NCBI RefSeq assembly: GCF_004346195.1
Contig: NZ_SMAK01000002.1
Location: 248,001-312,000 of the forward strand
Length of the DNA: 64,000 nt
DNA from: Tepidamorphus gemmatus
GTDB taxonomy: Bacteria; Pseudomonadota; Alphaproteobacteria; Rhizobiales; Tepidamorphaceae
Reading direction: 5' to 3'
In this document: piece by piece, positions 54,584-64,000 of the stretch
How the letters are laid out: each line of letters starts with the position of its first letter
Position numbering within the stretch: position 1 is the first letter of the stretch
Notes under the pieces: model-generated
Told to the model about the DNA's origin: nothing
Seen by the model: the letters and a program-made list of their open reading frames with translations, nothing else
Databases searched by the model: none
Translations under genes and position numbers: made by a program

Positions 54584-55732
54584 TCACGATCGGCCGGCAA
54601 GATTGACGATGTCGTTCCAGGTCGCGAACAACATCAGCATCAGCACCAGCGCGAGCCCGACACGAAACCCGATGTCCATCGCCCGTTCGCTCAGAGGACG
54701 CCCCCGCAGCGCCTCGATCGCGTAGAACAAGAGATGCCCGCCATCCAGCATAGGGATCGGCAGCAGATTCAGGAAGCCAATGGAAATCGACAGGACAGCG
54801 GTCAGATTGAGAAGTGCGAGGATGCCGAGCTTGGCCACCTCGCCGGACATTTCGGCGATGCGGATCGGCCCGCCGAGCTGGTCCGCCGCCTCCCGCCCGA
54901 CGATCACGCCGACCAGATAGCTGACGGTCCGGTCGATGACGAACCAGGTTTCCTTGGTGCCCTCCCAGATCGCTGCCGGCACCGAGTAGCGGACCTGGGA
55001 AACCTCGTCGGGCTGCGCGCTGCGCTGGATGCCGAGCAGGCCGATGCGCTGCGAGTTGCCGAACCGGTCCTCGACCTGGCGCAGTTCGGGGATCGCCGTC
55101 AAGCGGATCTCCGTGCCGTTCCGCTCGACGACGAATTCGAGCGCAACACCAGGATTGGTGCTGACGATCCTCTGCATGTCGGCGAAGCTGGTGATCGGAG
55201 AGCCGTCTATGGACAGGACGAGATCGCCGGGGAGGAATCCGGCCGCTTCGGCAGCCGACCCGGGATTGACGGCATCCACCTTGGCGGGCGTGACGAAACG
55301 TCCCGTCGTCGAGAAGATCGCCGCGAAGATGACGATCGCCAGCAGGAAATTGGCGATCGGCCCGGCCGCGACCACGGCGACGCGTTGCCACAGCGGCTTG
55401 GCATGAAAGCTGGTTCTCAGCTCCTCCGGCGCCATTTGGGCAATGGCCTCGCTGTCGGGCGTGCTGGCCACGGAGTCGTCGCCGTGGAACTTCACATAAC
55501 CGCCGAGAGGGATCCACGAGAGCCGCCAGCGTGTTCCCCGGCGGTCGTCGAATCCGCAGATCTCCGGACCGAACCCGATCGAGAATGTCTCCACGCGAAC
55601 GCCGCACCAGCGCGCGACGAGGAAATGCCCGAGTTCGTGGAAGAAGACCACGACCGTCAGGACGAACAGGAATGGCAGCAGGTATCCCAGCGCCCCCTGC
55701 CCGAAGGCACCGACCGATCCCAGTAAGTCCAT
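54584..55732 (-). CDS. rseP: Site-2 protease RseP
   Basis: A 382-residue intramembrane metalloprotease. 'VVFFHELGHFLVARWCGVRV' has HExxH at 32-36. One PDZ-like domain (about 125-210) contains 'PGSAAEAAGFLPGDLVLSID', and 'NLLPIPMLDGGHLLFYAIEA' holds the third zinc ligand Asp. It cleaves anti-sigma factors and signal peptides. It lies between dxr and bamA as in related genomes. Confidence 0.96.
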   Translation of the reverse strand: MDLLGSVGAFGQGALGYLLPFLFVLTVVVFFHELGHFLVARWCGVRVETFSIGFGPEICGFDDRRGTRWRLSWIPLGGYVKFHGDDSVASTPDSEAIAQMAPEELRTSFHAKPLWQRVAVVAAGPIANFLLAIVIFAAIFSTTGRFVTPAKVDAVNPGSAAEAAGFLPGDLVLSIDGSPITSFADMQRIVSTNPGVALEFVVERNGTEIRLTAIPELRQVEDRFGNSQRIGLLGIQRSAQPDEVSQVRYSVPAAIWEGTKETWFVIDRTVSYLVGVIVGREAADQLGGPIRIAEMSGEVAKLGILALLNLTAVLSISIGFLNLLPIPMLDGGHLLFYAIEALRGRPLSERAMDIGFRVGLALVLMLMLFATWNDIVNLAGRS

Positions 55733-55757
55733 TGCCTTCCCCGTTGCAGCTCATACG

Positions 55758-56951
55758 TCAGCCGGCCGGCGTGAGCAGACCGGAAATGAACCCGCCGGCG
55801 ATGCGCCGCGCCCATCCGTCAAGGGCCACGGCGTCTTCCAGAGATTCGACGTCCCCGACCCCCTCAGTGTCGGCACGGCTGACAGCCTTGTCGACGATGG
55901 TGGCGATATCAGGGAATTTTATGCGTCGCTGCAAGAAGGCATTCACGGCGATCTCATTGGCGGCGTTGAGCACGGTCGCCGTGCCGTCGTTCCGGGACAG
56001 CGCCTGCTGTGCCAGCGCAAGCGCCGGAAACCGTTGCAAATCGGGAGATTCGAATGTCAGCCTGCCGACGCTGCAGAGGTCGAGACGGTCCATCGGCGTT
56101 GCCAGCCGTTCCGGCCAGGCGAGCGCGTAGGCAATCGGCGTGCGCATGTCGGGCAAGGCCAGCTGGGCGATGACCGAGCCGTCGGCATAGGTCACAAAAC
56201 CGTGGACGATGCTCTCCGGATGAACGACGACGCTTAGGCGCTCGGGTTCGAGGTCGAACAGGTGGCGCGCCTCGATCAGCTCGAGCCCCTTGTTCATCAG
56301 CGTGGCCGAATCGATCGAGATCTTCGCCCCCATCGACCAGACGGGATGGCGGAGCGCATCCTCCGGGCGCGCCCGCGCCATCTGCTCCACGCTCCAGGTG
56401 CGGAATGGCCCGCCGGAGGCGGTGATGGTGACCGATTCGACTGCCTCGGGCCGGTTGCTGTCGAGCGCCTGGAAAATGGCGCAATGCTCCGAATCGACGG
56501 GAATGACCCGCGCGCGGTGGCGGCGGGCCGTGTCCATGAACAGCCGCCCTGCAGAAACCAGGCATTCCTTGTTCGCAAGCAAGATCGTCGCACCCGACCG
56601 GGCAGCTGCCAGGGTCGGGGCGAGGCCGGCAGCCCCGACGATTGCGGCCATCAGGCGGGAGACCGGCCTTACTGCGGCCTCCTGCACCGCGGATGGTCCG
56701 GCGGCTACCTCGATGCCGGTCCCCGCCAGTGCCGCCTTGAGCTCGCCGTAAGCGGCGGGGTCGGCAACCACGGCCAGTCGCGCGCGAAAGCGGATCGCAA
56801 GCTCAGCAAGCGCCGTCGCGTTGGCGTTGGCGGTCAGCGCCTCGACCTCGAACCGATCGGGATTGCGGCCGATCAGATCCAGCGTGCTGAGGCCGATCGA
56901 TCCCGTGGCACCGAGAATGCTTATGGTTTCTGGAGCCGAACCGGGCGGCAT
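55758..56951 (-). CDS. dxr: 1-deoxy-D-xylulose-5-phosphate reductoisomerase
   Basis: A 397-residue enzyme that makes MEP in isoprenoid synthesis. 'ISILGATGSIGLSTLDLIGR' is the NADPH motif, 'ILLANKECLVSAG' and 'DSEHCAIFQAL' carry metal and substrate residues, and 'NKGLELIEARHLF' is the conserved C-terminal block. GAGAGGG is 5 bases before ATG 56951. Its presence shows that the MEP route supplies isoprenoids here, so idi is an addition. Confidence 0.97.
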   Translation of the reverse strand: MPPGSAPETISILGATGSIGLSTLDLIGRNPDRFEVEALTANANATALAELAIRFRARLAVVADPAAYGELKAALAGTGIEVAAGPSAVQEAAVRPVSRLMAAIVGAAGLAPTLAAARSGATILLANKECLVSAGRLFMDTARRHRARVIPVDSEHCAIFQALDSNRPEAVESVTITASGGPFRTWSVEQMARARPEDALRHPVWSMGAKISIDSATLMNKGLELIEARHLFDLEPERLSVVVHPESIVHGFVTYADGSVIAQLALPDMRTPIAYALAWPERLATPMDRLDLCSVGRLTFESPDLQRFPALALAQQALSRNDGTATVLNAANEIAVNAFLQRRIKFPDIATIVDKAVSRADTEGVGDVESLEDAVALDGWARRIAGGFISGLLTPAG

Positions 56952-56977
56952 GCGAACCCTCTCTGACCCGGGCAAGC

Positions 56978-57841
56978 CTACCACAGCAGAAGACCCGCGC
57001 CAGCCGCATCCACCCCGCCCCTGGCCAGCCCGACGGTGGCGGCGGCGAGCGCTGCGGCCGCGAGGCCGTCGATCCGGTCCATGACACCGCCATGACCCGG
57101 AATGAGGTTGCTCGCATCCTTGACGCCGAACCGGCGCTTCAGCGCGGATTCGGCGAGATCGCCAGCTTGAGAGACGATCGACAGGAAGCCGGCGAGAACG
57201 ATCGGCCAGGGCGACAGAAGCCCCAGCAGCGCGAGTACCGCGGCTGCGGCGGCGACGGCCGCTAGCAGGCTGCCGAAGCTGCCCGACCAGGTCTTCTTGG
57301 GCGAGACGGCGGGCCAAAGTTTCGGTCCGCCGATCCATCTACCGGCGAAATACCCGCCGATATCGCTCGCCCAGACGATCGCTATCAGAAAGCCGACGGC
57401 CGCAAGACCGAACTGCGGATCGCCGCGCAGAATGACGAGCGCCATCGCGGGAAGACAGGCATAGGCGACGCCCGGCCCCATCAATGTCACCTGGTCCCGA
57501 ACTCGGGCCACAAGATGTGCGCCCAGCGCCAATCCCGCCACCGCCAGCACGGCAGGACCCGGCAGGCCGACGGCGAGGACGACAACCGGAATGGCACAAG
57601 CGCCGCATATTGCCAGCGTTGCGGGATCGGCGGCGGTCCCGCGGACAATTCGGCTCCATTCCCACATCACCAGCACGGCAACTGCCGCCAGCATCAGGGC
57701 GAACGGCCATTCCCCGCCCCATGCCGCGAGCAGCACGAGCGGCGCGAGGACAACGGCGGAGATGACCCGCATGCGCAGATCGGCGAGCCGCCCGGAGGTC
57801 TGTGGCGGGCCGTCCCCGGCGGCGCGTGGCGGCGACGCCAC
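56978..57841 (-). CDS. cdsA: Phosphatidate cytidylyltransferase
   Basis: A 287-residue membrane protein with seven or eight hydrophobic segments. The C-terminal signature reads 'GDLAESALKRRFGVKDASNL' then 'IPGHGGVMDRIDG', carrying catalytic Asp residues. It makes CDP-diacylglycerol from phosphatidate and CTP for phospholipid synthesis. A 23-residue hydrophilic N-terminus precedes the first membrane segment. It lies 4 bp after uppS and 26 bp before dxr. Confidence 0.95.
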   Translation of the reverse strand: MASPPRAAGDGPPQTSGRLADLRMRVISAVVLAPLVLLAAWGGEWPFALMLAAVAVLVMWEWSRIVRGTAADPATLAICGACAIPVVVLAVGLPGPAVLAVAGLALGAHLVARVRDQVTLMGPGVAYACLPAMALVILRGDPQFGLAAVGFLIAIVWASDIGGYFAGRWIGGPKLWPAVSPKKTWSGSFGSLLAAVAAAAAVLALLGLLSPWPIVLAGFLSIVSQAGDLAESALKRRFGVKDASNLIPGHGGVMDRIDGLAAAALAAATVGLARGGVDAAGAGLLLW

Positions 57842-57845
57842 GATC

Positions 57846-58601
57846 TCAGCCCGACCGGGCCACCAGGCCGCCGAACCGGCGCTCCCGGCCGCGGAATTCG
57901 CTGATCGCGGCGATGAGCTCGTCGCGCCCGAAGTCCGGCCAGTACACCGGCGAGAAGACGAGCTCGGTATAGGCGCACTGCCAGAGCAGAAAATTGCTGA
58001 GCCGCTGTTCGCCGCTGGTGCGGATCAATAGATCGGGATCGGGAAACTCGCCGGTGTCGAGCAGGCTCGAGAATGCCGATTCGTTGACGTCTTCCGGCGC
58101 AAGGCGACCAGCGCGAACGGCTTCGGCGACGCGCACTGCGCCGCGGACGATCTCGTCACGTGCCCCGTAGTTGAAGGCGACCACCAGCGTCAGCCCGGTG
58201 TTGCCCGCGGTCAGCTCTTCGGCCTCGACGAGCAGCGAAAGGACATCCGACTCCAGTCCATCACGGCGACCAATCACCCGAACCCGCACGTCGTTGGCGT
58301 GCAGCTCGGCCAGATCGTGCCGGATGAAACGCCGCAGCAGCGACATCAGGTCGAGCACCTCGCTGCGCGGACGCGTCCAGTTCTCGAGGCTGAAGCTGTA
58401 CAGGGTCAGGTAGCGGATACCCAGTTCGCCGGCCGCCCTGACCGTGCGGCGCAATGCCTCTACGCCGGCTCGATGCCCCTCCCCGCGCGGAAGCCCGCGT
58501 CGCGACGCCCACCGCCCGTTGCCGTCCATGATGATGGCGACATGCCGTGGTATCTCGCAGAGGTCCGCACCTTGGGCGGGAGCCGTCGCGCTCGCTTCCA
58601 T
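57846..58601 (-). CDS. uppS: Undecaprenyl-diphosphate synthase
   Basis: A 251-residue cis-prenyltransferase. '[20 protein letters not shown]' contains catalytic Asp26, followed by '[11 protein letters not shown]', '[15 protein letters not shown]' and '[20 protein letters not shown]'. It makes the C55 lipid carrier for peptidoglycan and O-antigen, and so also for the FucNAc glycan of this window. It lies 30 bp after frr. Confidence 0.97.
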   Translation of the reverse strand: MEASATAPAQGADLCEIPRHVAIIMDGNGRWASRRGLPRGEGHRAGVEALRRTVRAAGELGIRYLTLYSFSLENWTRPRSEVLDLMSLLRRFIRHDLAELHANDVRVRVIGRRDGLESDVLSLLVEAEELTAGNTGLTLVVAFNYGARDEIVRGAVRVAEAVRAGRLAPEDVNESAFSSLLDTGEFPDPDLLIRTSGEQRLSNFLLWQCAYTELVFSPVYWPDFGRDELIAAISEFRGRERRFGGLVARSG

Positions 58602-58631
58602 GCCCGTTGTCCCGATCCCGCCGAGAACGGC

Positions 58632-59192
58632 CTAGACCTGCAGGATTTCCTTCTCCTTGGCCGCCAGCATGGCGTCGATTTCCGCAACCATCTGATCGGT
58701 CAGCTTCTGCACGGCCTCCGATTTGACGCGATGATCGTCCTGACTGATTTCGTGCCCCTTCTCGAGCCGCTTCAACAGCTCCATGCCGTCGCGACGAACG
58801 TGGCGGACCGCGACCTTGGCCTGCTCGGCATATTTGTGGGCGACCTTGACGATCTCCTGGCGGCGCTCGGCATTGAGTTCCGGAATCGGGATGCGCAGGT
58901 TCTGGCCGTCGACGACGGGATTGAGGCCGAGATCGGATTCACGGATGGCCTTGTCGACCGCATTGACGAGCGAGCGATCCCAGATGCTGACAGACAGGGA
59001 GCGGGGTTCCGGCACGCTGATCGTGGCGACCTGGTTCAGAGGCATCTGCGAGCCGTAGGCATCGACCATGATGGGGTCGAGGATGCTGGCACTGGCGCGA
59101 CCGGTGCGCAGACCGGCCAACTCGGTCCTGAGGACGCTGAGCGCGCCGTTCATCCGCCGCTTCAGATCCTCGATATCGAACTTGCCATCCAT
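58632..59192 (-). CDS. frr: Ribosome recycling factor
   Basis: A 186-residue two-domain protein. '[20 protein letters not shown]' and '[20 protein letters not shown]' are conserved in domain I and the hinge, and a basic C-terminal helix ('[20 protein letters not shown]') follows. It releases ribosomes from mRNA after termination with EF-G. Standard length. It lies between pyrH and uppS. Confidence 0.97.
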   Translation of the reverse strand: MDGKFDIEDLKRRMNGALSVLRTELAGLRTGRASASILDPIMVDAYGSQMPLNQVATISVPEPRSLSVSIWDRSLVNAVDKAIRESDLGLNPVVDGQNLRIPIPELNAERRQEIVKVAHKYAEQAKVAVRHVRRDGMELLKRLEKGHEISQDDHRVKSEAVQKLTDQMVAEIDAMLAAKEKEILQV

Positions 59193-59258
59193 CTGTCGCC
59201 TCCTGCCATGACTCTGTCAGGTCCCTTTGCGACCGCCAGGCCGCGATGCTTCAGGCGG

Positions 59259-59978
59259 TCACTGGCTCACGAGCGTCGAACGCCCACCTCCGGCAAGAAT
59301 CGCTTCGAGCGCGCCTGCTGCGTGGATGTCGAAGACGATTACCGGAATACGGTTGTCGCGGGCAAGTGCGATCGCGGCGGTGTCCATCACCCTCAGATCG
59401 CGGGCGATGACGTCCGAAAAGGTCAGCCTGTCGTAGCGGATCGCGGCCGGATCGCGTTTGGGATCCGCCGAATAGATGCCGTCCACCTGGGTTGCCTTGA
59501 ACAGTGCATCGCAGCCGAGCTCCGCCGCGCGCAGTGCCGCGGCGGTGTCGGTGGTAAAGAAGGGATTGCCGGTTCCGGCCGCACACAGCACGATCCGGCC
59601 TGCCTCGAGATGCGCACGGGCGTCGTAGCTCGTGTAGGTCTCGCAGATGGCCTGCATCGGGATCGCCGACATGACGACCGCCTCGGCACCAACGTTGCGC
59701 AACGCGCCGGCGACCGCGAGCGCGTTCATCACCGTGGCCAGCATGCCCATGTGATCGGCCACGGTCCGGTCGAGGCCCTTCGCGGCCCCGGCGAGGCCAC
59801 GAAAGATGTTGCCGCCGCCAACGACCAGCGCGATCTGACGGCCTTGCCGCGCCACGGCGGCAATCTCGGCCGCGATCCGGCCGACCACGGCCATGTCGAG
59901 GCCGAACTCCCCCGAGCCCATCAGGGCCTCGCCTGAAAGTTTGACGAGGATACGCCGGTATGGCCGTGGCTGGTCCAT
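59259..59978 (-). CDS. pyrH: UMP kinase
   Basis: A 239-residue amino-acid-kinase-fold enzyme. 'ILVKLSGEALMG', 'IALVVGGGNIFRGL', 'GMLATVMNALA', 'AAGTGNPFFTTDTAAALRAA' and 'IYSADPKRDP' are the expected sites. It phosphorylates UMP in pyrimidine synthesis. ATG 59978 gives the usual short N-terminus; the frame extends further upstream. It starts 19 bp after tsf. Confidence 0.97.
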   Translation of the reverse strand: MDQPRPYRRILVKLSGEALMGSGEFGLDMAVVGRIAAEIAAVARQGRQIALVVGGGNIFRGLAGAAKGLDRTVADHMGMLATVMNALAVAGALRNVGAEAVVMSAIPMQAICETYTSYDARAHLEAGRIVLCAAGTGNPFFTTDTAAALRAAELGCDALFKATQVDGIYSADPKRDPAAIRYDRLTFSDVIARDLRVMDTAAIALARDNRIPVIVFDIHAAGALEAILAGGGRSTLVSQ

Positions 59979-59997
59979 GTTGCGGACGGGCCGAAGC

Positions 59998-60924
59998 TCA
60001 GCCGGCGACGGCGGCGGCCACCTCGGCTGCGAAGTCCGTCTCTTCCTTCTCGATGCCCTCACCCAGCGCGAAGCGGATGAAGCCTGCGATCTTGATCGGT
60101 GCGCCGATCTCGGCCTCGGCCGCCTTGACGGCCTGCTCGACGGACTTCTCCGGGTCATGGACGAAGGCCTGCTTCACCAGCACGGCCTCCTCGTAGAATT
60201 TCCGGACGCGCCCCTCCACCATCTTCTCGATGATGTTGTCGGGCTTGCCGGATTCGCGCGCCTGCTCGCGGTAGACCGCACGCTCGCGCTCCACCACCGC
60301 CGGATCGACGCCGTCAATGTCGACGGCGATCGGATTGGTCGCTGCAACATGCATCGCGATCTGGCGCCCGAGGCTGTCGAGCCTCGCGGGATCGCCGGCC
60401 GATTCCAGCGCCACCAAGACACCGATCCGGCCGAGACCGGGAGAGATTGCGCCATGCATGTAGGTGGACACCACGCCGGGGTTGACCGCGAACCCGGCAG
60501 ACCGCCGCAGCGACATGTTCTCGCCGATCTGGCCGATCATCTCCTGGACGTGCTCGACGACCGTCTTGGCCGTCCCGGGGAACGTGGCGGCGGACAGCGC
60601 ATCGAAATCTCCGTCGACCGACAGCGCCACGTCCGCAATGTTCCGCACCATCGTCTGGAAGGTGTCGTTGCGGGCCACGAAATCGGTTTCGGCATTGACC
60701 TCGACCATCGCGGCCTTGCCGCCACCACCGGCGATCGCGACAAGGCCCTCGGCAGCCACGCGCCCGGCCTTCTTGGCGGCCTTGGCGAGGCCCTTCGCCC
60801 GCAGCCAGTCGACCGCGGCCTCCATGTCGCCGCCGGTCTCGGTCAGCGCCGCCTTGCAGTCCATCATGCCCGCGCCAGTCTGCTCACGCAGGGTCTTCAC
60901 CATTGTCGCGTTGATCGTCGCCAT
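59998..60924 (-). CDS. tsf: Elongation factor Ts
   Basis: A 308-residue guanine-nucleotide exchange factor for EF-Tu. The N-terminal UBA-like domain reads '[20 protein letters not shown]', and the core contains '[20 protein letters not shown]', which contacts EF-Tu. AGGAGG is 7 bases before ATG 60924. It lies downstream of rpsB with a strong hairpin between them. Confidence 0.97.
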   Translation of the reverse strand: MATINATMVKTLREQTGAGMMDCKAALTETGGDMEAAVDWLRAKGLAKAAKKAGRVAAEGLVAIAGGGGKAAMVEVNAETDFVARNDTFQTMVRNIADVALSVDGDFDALSAATFPGTAKTVVEHVQEMIGQIGENMSLRRSAGFAVNPGVVSTYMHGAISPGLGRIGVLVALESAGDPARLDSLGRQIAMHVAATNPIAVDIDGVDPAVVERERAVYREQARESGKPDNIIEKMVEGRVRKFYEEAVLVKQAFVHDPEKSVEQAVKAAEAEIGAPIKIAGFIRFALGEGIEKEETDFAAEVAAAVAG

Positions 60925-60948
60925 TGCGGCCTCCTGAGAATCCTGCGA

Positions 60949-60972
60949 GCCGGCCGGGACGACCCGGCCGGC
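60949..60972 (-). terminator. Hairpin between rpsB and tsf
   Basis: A perfect 10-bp stem (GCCGGCCGGG / CCCGGCCGGC) with a 4-base loop lies 19 bases after the rpsB stop and 24 bases before the tsf start. In E. coli a partial terminator sits at the same place; an attenuating role here is inferred. Confidence 0.55.
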
Positions 60973-60991
60973 CATCGCGGCGTGGATGTCG

Positions 60992-62053
60992 TTACTCGCG
61001 CTCGCCTTCGGCGAGGGCACGCGCCTGCCCGACCCAGTCGTCGCGCCCGATGCGACCCTTCACATTGAGCTCATCCTCGATCCGGTCGATCTCGTCGGGG
61101 CCGAGCGCCGCGATCTGCCAGAAGTGGAAGATGCCCATGTCGTTGAGCTTCTGCTCCAGAATCGGGCCGAGACCGCCGATCTTCTTCAGATCGTCCGGAG
61201 CGCCTCGCGGCGCAGACAGGAACTCGAATGCGGGCGCTTCGATATCCGGCATCGTGATTGCCGGTTCTGGCCGGGCCCCCTCGCCGATCGAGTCCCCGAC
61301 GGGCAGATCCTCGGCGAGCGGCTCCTCGGCGGCGCCAAGATCGATGCCCAATTCGCCTTGGCTCCGTCCGATGCCGTCGATGGCAGCGCGCGCCACCAGA
61401 TCACAGTAGAAGTTGATCGCGCGGCCGGCATCGTCATTGCCCGGCACCGGATAGGTGATCCCGTCCGGATCGCAGTTGGTGTCGACGATGGCGGCGACCG
61501 GAATGCCCAGACGGTGGGCCTCCTTGATCGAGATGGCTTCCTTGTTGGTGTCGATCACGAACAGCATGTCGGGTTGGCCGCCCATGTCCTTGATGCCGCC
61601 AAGCGCCCGCTCGAGCTTCTCCCGTTCGCGCAACAGCTTCAGCCGCTCCTTCTTGGTCAGCGCCTTGGCCTCGCCCGACTCGCCGAGAAGTTCCTCGAGC
61701 CTGCGCAGGCGCTGGATCGAATGGGAGATCGTCTTCCAGTTGGTCAGCGTGCCGCCGAGCCAGCGCGCATTGACGTAGTACTGGGCGCAGCGGCGCGCGG
61801 CCTCGGCGACGGCATCGGCTGCCTGACGCTTGGTGCCGACGAAGAGGATGCGGCCACCGCGTGCAACGGTGTCGCTGACGGCCTGCAGCATCCGATGCAG
61901 CATCGGCACCGTCTGGGCCAGGTCGATGATGTGGATGTTGTTGCGCTCGCCGTAGATGTACGGCGCCATCTTCGGGTTCCAGCGGTGGCTCTGGTGACCG
62001 AAGTGGACGCCGGCTTCGAGAAGCTGGCGCATCGTGAACGTCGGAAGGCTCAT
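60992..62053 (-). CDS. rpsB: 30S ribosomal protein S2 with helix-hairpin-helix C-terminal extension
   Basis: A 353-residue protein. Residues 1-235 are normal S2 ('[20 protein letters not shown]', '[11 protein letters not shown]', '[20 protein letters not shown]'). A charged linker (about 236-285) leads to a helix-hairpin-helix domain (286-350: '[20 protein letters not shown]' then '[19 protein letters not shown]'). The same kind of domain is fused to other alphaproteobacterial proteins. The usual S2 is about 230-260 residues, so the tail adds about 100. ATG 62053 gives the family N-terminus. Confidence 0.97.
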   Translation of the reverse strand: MSLPTFTMRQLLEAGVHFGHQSHRWNPKMAPYIYGERNNIHIIDLAQTVPMLHRMLQAVSDTVARGGRILFVGTKRQAADAVAEAARRCAQYYVNARWLGGTLTNWKTISHSIQRLRRLEELLGESGEAKALTKKERLKLLREREKLERALGGIKDMGGQPDMLFVIDTNKEAISIKEAHRLGIPVAAIVDTNCDPDGITYPVPGNDDAGRAINFYCDLVARAAIDGIGRSQGELGIDLGAAEEPLAEDLPVGDSIGEGARPEPAITMPDIEAPAFEFLSAPRGAPDDLKKIGGLGPILEQKLNDMGIFHFWQIAALGPDEIDRIEDELNVKGRIGRDDWVGQARALAEGERE

Positions 62054-62176
62054 GGCCTGTGTCTCTCCGTATCCGGTTGAACCTCCGCGGGCGGGGGCCG
62101 GAGGATGCCCCCCGGCACCGGAGAGCGCGGCCGCACGGAACGGCGCGCGCGGAAGCCCGCGTGCGTGATGGAGCGC

Positions 62177-62205
62177 CTTATAGGGTTTCGCTGATTGAGA
62201 CGCAA
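62177..62205 (-). promoter_or_regulatory. rpsB promoter
   Basis: On the minus strand TTGCGT and TATAAG are separated by exactly 17 bases, about 125 bases before the rpsB ATG, in the 173-bp gap after dnaE. The resulting leader of about 115 bases is GC-rich and can fold into hairpins (for example CCTCCG/CGGAGG), possibly for autoregulation by S2. Confidence 0.65.
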
Positions 62206-62226
62206 GGTTGGTCTGATCCCCTGCGC

Positions 62227-64000
62227 TCACATCTCCTGCACGTCAACGACGCCTGGCACGGCACGGATCGCGGCGGTGATCTGCGGGGCGACCCGGTAGC
62301 GCCGCGGCAGCCGCACCTCGACTTCTGCCCGCGGCCTGTCGGCGAGCACGACGATCGAAATCTCGCCGTCGCCGGTCTCCCCGAGCCGGCGGGCGATGCT
62401 GCCGACCGGTTGCGGATCGCGGACGAAGATGCGCAGCCCGGTCGTCACCTTCTCGGCGATGTCATCGAGCCTGCGCACCGATTGCAGCCTGAGCCGCTGC
62501 AGGTCGCCCATCTGATCGACGTGGACGAGCGCCTCGATGCAGTTGCCGGGCTCGAGCAGAGGACGCAATTCTGCCAGCATTTCGGAGAAGGCGACCGCCT
62601 CGACCTGTCCGGTCGGGTCGGACAGTGTCACGATCCCCATCCGTCCGCCGGTTCGCGTCCGGTTCTCGGATTTCGACACGACGATGCCTGCCAGCCGGCC
62701 CGCCGTGGCGCCGGCCCGCATCGCCTCCTCGAACTCGGCGATCGACTGGACGCGGCGTCGCGCGAGTACCGCCTTGTAGCCGTCGAGCGGATGGCCGGTC
62801 AGGAAGGTTCCGACCGCCTCATACTCGCGCGTCAGCCGCTCGGCCGGCAGCCACGGGTCACGGTCGGGCAGCGGCAGCGGCTCGGGACGACCGCCGCCGA
62901 ACAGTTCATTCTGTCCGCCGACCCGTGCGCCCTCGCTGCGGGCGGCGGCGGCGAGAATCATCTCCACGCCCGCCATGACGCGGGCGCGGTTTGGTTCCAG
63001 TTCATCGAAGGCGCCCGCCGCCGCCAGCCCCTCCAGCGCGCGCTTGTTGACGAAGCGCGGGCTGATCCGCGCGGCGAAGTCGGCAAGGTCCGCGAACGGA
63101 CGGTCCGCACGCACCTCGACGATGTGTTCGACCGCCTGTCGGCCGACATTGCGCAATGCTGCGAGCGAATAGCGTATCCGCCCGTGCTCGACAGAGAAAT
63201 CGACCATCGAGTGCTGGATCGACGGCGGGTCCACGGCGATGCCATTGCGTTCCGCTTCACGGCGGAAGAGGTTGATCTTGTCGGCATTGCCCATGTCCAG
63301 TGTCATCGACGCGGCAAGGAACTCGGTCGGATAATTCGCCTTGAGGTAGGCCGTCTGATAGGCGACGAGCGCGTAGGCGGCGGCATGCGACTTGTTGAAG
63401 CCGTAGTCGGCGAACTTGGCGAGCAGTTCGAAGATGTAGTCGGCCTGATTGCGCTCGACGCCGCGCTCGACCGCACCTTCGACGAAGCGCCTGCGTTGCT
63501 GCTCCATCTCGGCGCGGATCTTCTTGCCCATGGCGCGGCGCAGCAGATCCGCCTCGCCGAGCGAATAGCCGGCCAGAACCTGGGCGATCTGCATCACCTG
63601 TTCCTGATAGATGATGACGCCGAAGGTCTCCTTCAGGATCGGCTCGATCTTCGGGTGAATGTAGTCCGGCGTCTCGCGGCCGTGCTTGCGGTCGTTGTAG
63701 GTCGGAATGTTGGCCATCGGCCCGGGACGGTATAGCGCCACCAGCGCGATGATGTCCTCGAAGCGGTCGGGCTTCATGCCGAGGATGGCCGAGCGCATGC
63801 CACTGGACTCCAGCTGGAATACGCCGACCGTCTCGCCGCGCGACAGCATCTCGTAGGTCGGCGCATCGTCGAGCGGCAGCGCCGCCAGATCGACCTTGAT
63901 GCCGCGCCTGGCCAGCAGACGGACGGTCGTGTCGAGCACTGTCAGGGTCTTCAGGCCGAGGAAATCGAACTTCACCAACCCCGCCGCCTCGGTCCACTTC
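62227..64000 (-). CDS. dnaE: DNA polymerase III alpha subunit, C-terminal part
   Basis: The gene runs off the right edge; about 590 C-terminal residues are present. '[17 protein letters not shown]', '[11 protein letters not shown]', '[10 protein letters not shown]', '[20 protein letters not shown]' and '[20 protein letters not shown]' are the polymerase core and fingers, followed by tandem helix-hairpin-helix and OB-fold segments ('[20 protein letters not shown]'). The catalytic palm aspartates lie in the missing part or at the edge. It is upstream of rpsB on the same strand. Confidence 0.97.
   Translation of the reverse strand, partial: KWTEAAGLVKFDFLGLKTLTVLDTTVRLLARRGIKVDLAALPLDDAPTYEMLSRGETVGVFQLESSGMRSAILGMKPDRFEDIIALVALYRPGPMANIPTYNDRKHGRETPDYIHPKIEPILKETFGVIIYQEQVMQIAQVLAGYSLGEADLLRRAMGKKIRAEMEQQRRRFVEGAVERGVERNQADYIFELLAKFADYGFNKSHAAAYALVAYQTAYLKANYPTEFLAASMTLDMGNADKINLFRREAERNGIAVDPPSIQHSMVDFSVEHGRIRYSLAALRNVGRQAVEHIVEVRADRPFADLADFAARISPRFVNKRALEGLAAAGAFDELEPNRARVMAGVEMILAAAARSEGARVGGQNELFGGGRPEPLPLPDRDPWLPAERLTREYEAVGTFLTGHPLDGYKAVLARRRVQSIAEFEEAMRAGATAGRLAGIVVSKSENRTRTGGRMGIVTLSDPTGQVEAVAFSEMLAELRPLLEPGNCIEALVHVDQMGDLQRLRLQSVRRLDDIAEKVTTGLRIFVRDPQPVGSIARRLGETGDGEISIVVLADRPRAEVEVRLPRRYRVAPQITAAIRAVPGVVDVQEM

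Noticed and set aside
51815-55726. 1303-codon open frame on the + strand across bamA and rseP
   Set aside because: It is antisense to two clear conserved genes, and the translation is Asp/Arg/Gln-rich with no domain. It is an antisense shadow.

Overview
The window is a 64 kb piece of a high-GC alphaproteobacterial chromosome. The right half carries the block lexA-comEC-gltX-gltA-lpxB-lpxI-lpxA-fabZ-lpxD-bamA-rseP-dxr-cdsA-uppS-frr-pyrH-tsf-rpsB-dnaE. The middle carries tpiA-secG-pyrG-kdsA and ppiD-trpE-trpG-trpD-trpC-moaC-moeA. These orders are typical of Alphaproteobacteria. A GTTC-N7-GTTC SOS box in the lexA promoter supports this. I lean to a Rhodospirillales-like organism but cannot name a genus from sequence alone.

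Layout: (i) 1-9991, + strand, is a catabolic operon. It has a LysR-type regulator tail, the 3-hydroxyanthranilate/aminomuconate branch of the kynurenine pathway (RidA-family deaminase, 3-hydroxyanthranilate dioxygenase, ACMS decarboxylase), a complete branched-chain-type ABC importer, an alpha/beta-hydrolase of the kynurenine formamidase type, and formate-tetrahydrofolate ligase. (ii) 10166-14780 is a UDP-N-acetyl-L-fucosamine cassette (fnlA, divergent from fnlB-fnlC and a WbuB-like glycosyltransferase). (iii) 14922-20022 holds kdsA, a VOC protein, pyrG, secG and tpiA. (iv) 20095-21088 holds a MetH-activation-domain-like protein and a PF13769 'virulence factor' family protein, a pair that usually belongs to cobalamin-dependent C1 transfer. 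(v) 21314-29175 is ppiD-trpEGDC-moaC-moeA. (vi) 29192-41039 is an accessory segment between moeA and lexA: cupin protein, SDR, NIPSNAP protein, a PQQ-type sugar dehydrogenase with its own small cytochrome c, isopentenyl-diphosphate isomerase, and all six ebo genes (eboA, B, C, D, E, F), then a small TMEM220-type membrane protein. (vii) 41150-64000 is the SOS regulator followed by envelope, lipid A, isoprenoid and translation genes, ending in a truncated dnaE.

The most interesting part is the complete ebo cluster with a linked idi gene. It predicts a prenylated, possibly cyclitol-derived small molecule made by EboD (sugar-phosphate cyclase family), EboE (TIM barrel), EboC (UbiA prenyltransferase), EboB (TatD-like hydrolase), EboF (phosphodiesterase/alkaline phosphatase fold) and EboA. 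A 19-base element, identical at 17 positions, occurs in two divergent promoter regions of this segment (31098-31116 and 35708-35726) and may link ebo to the PQQ dehydrogenase genes. Other points of note are formamidase next to formate ligase, a ribosomal protein S2 with a helix-hairpin-helix tail, a ComEC without a recognisable metallo-beta-lactamase motif, and strong hairpins separating bamA from lpxD and rpsB from tsf.

All calls come from reading the translated sequence and motifs; no database search was possible.
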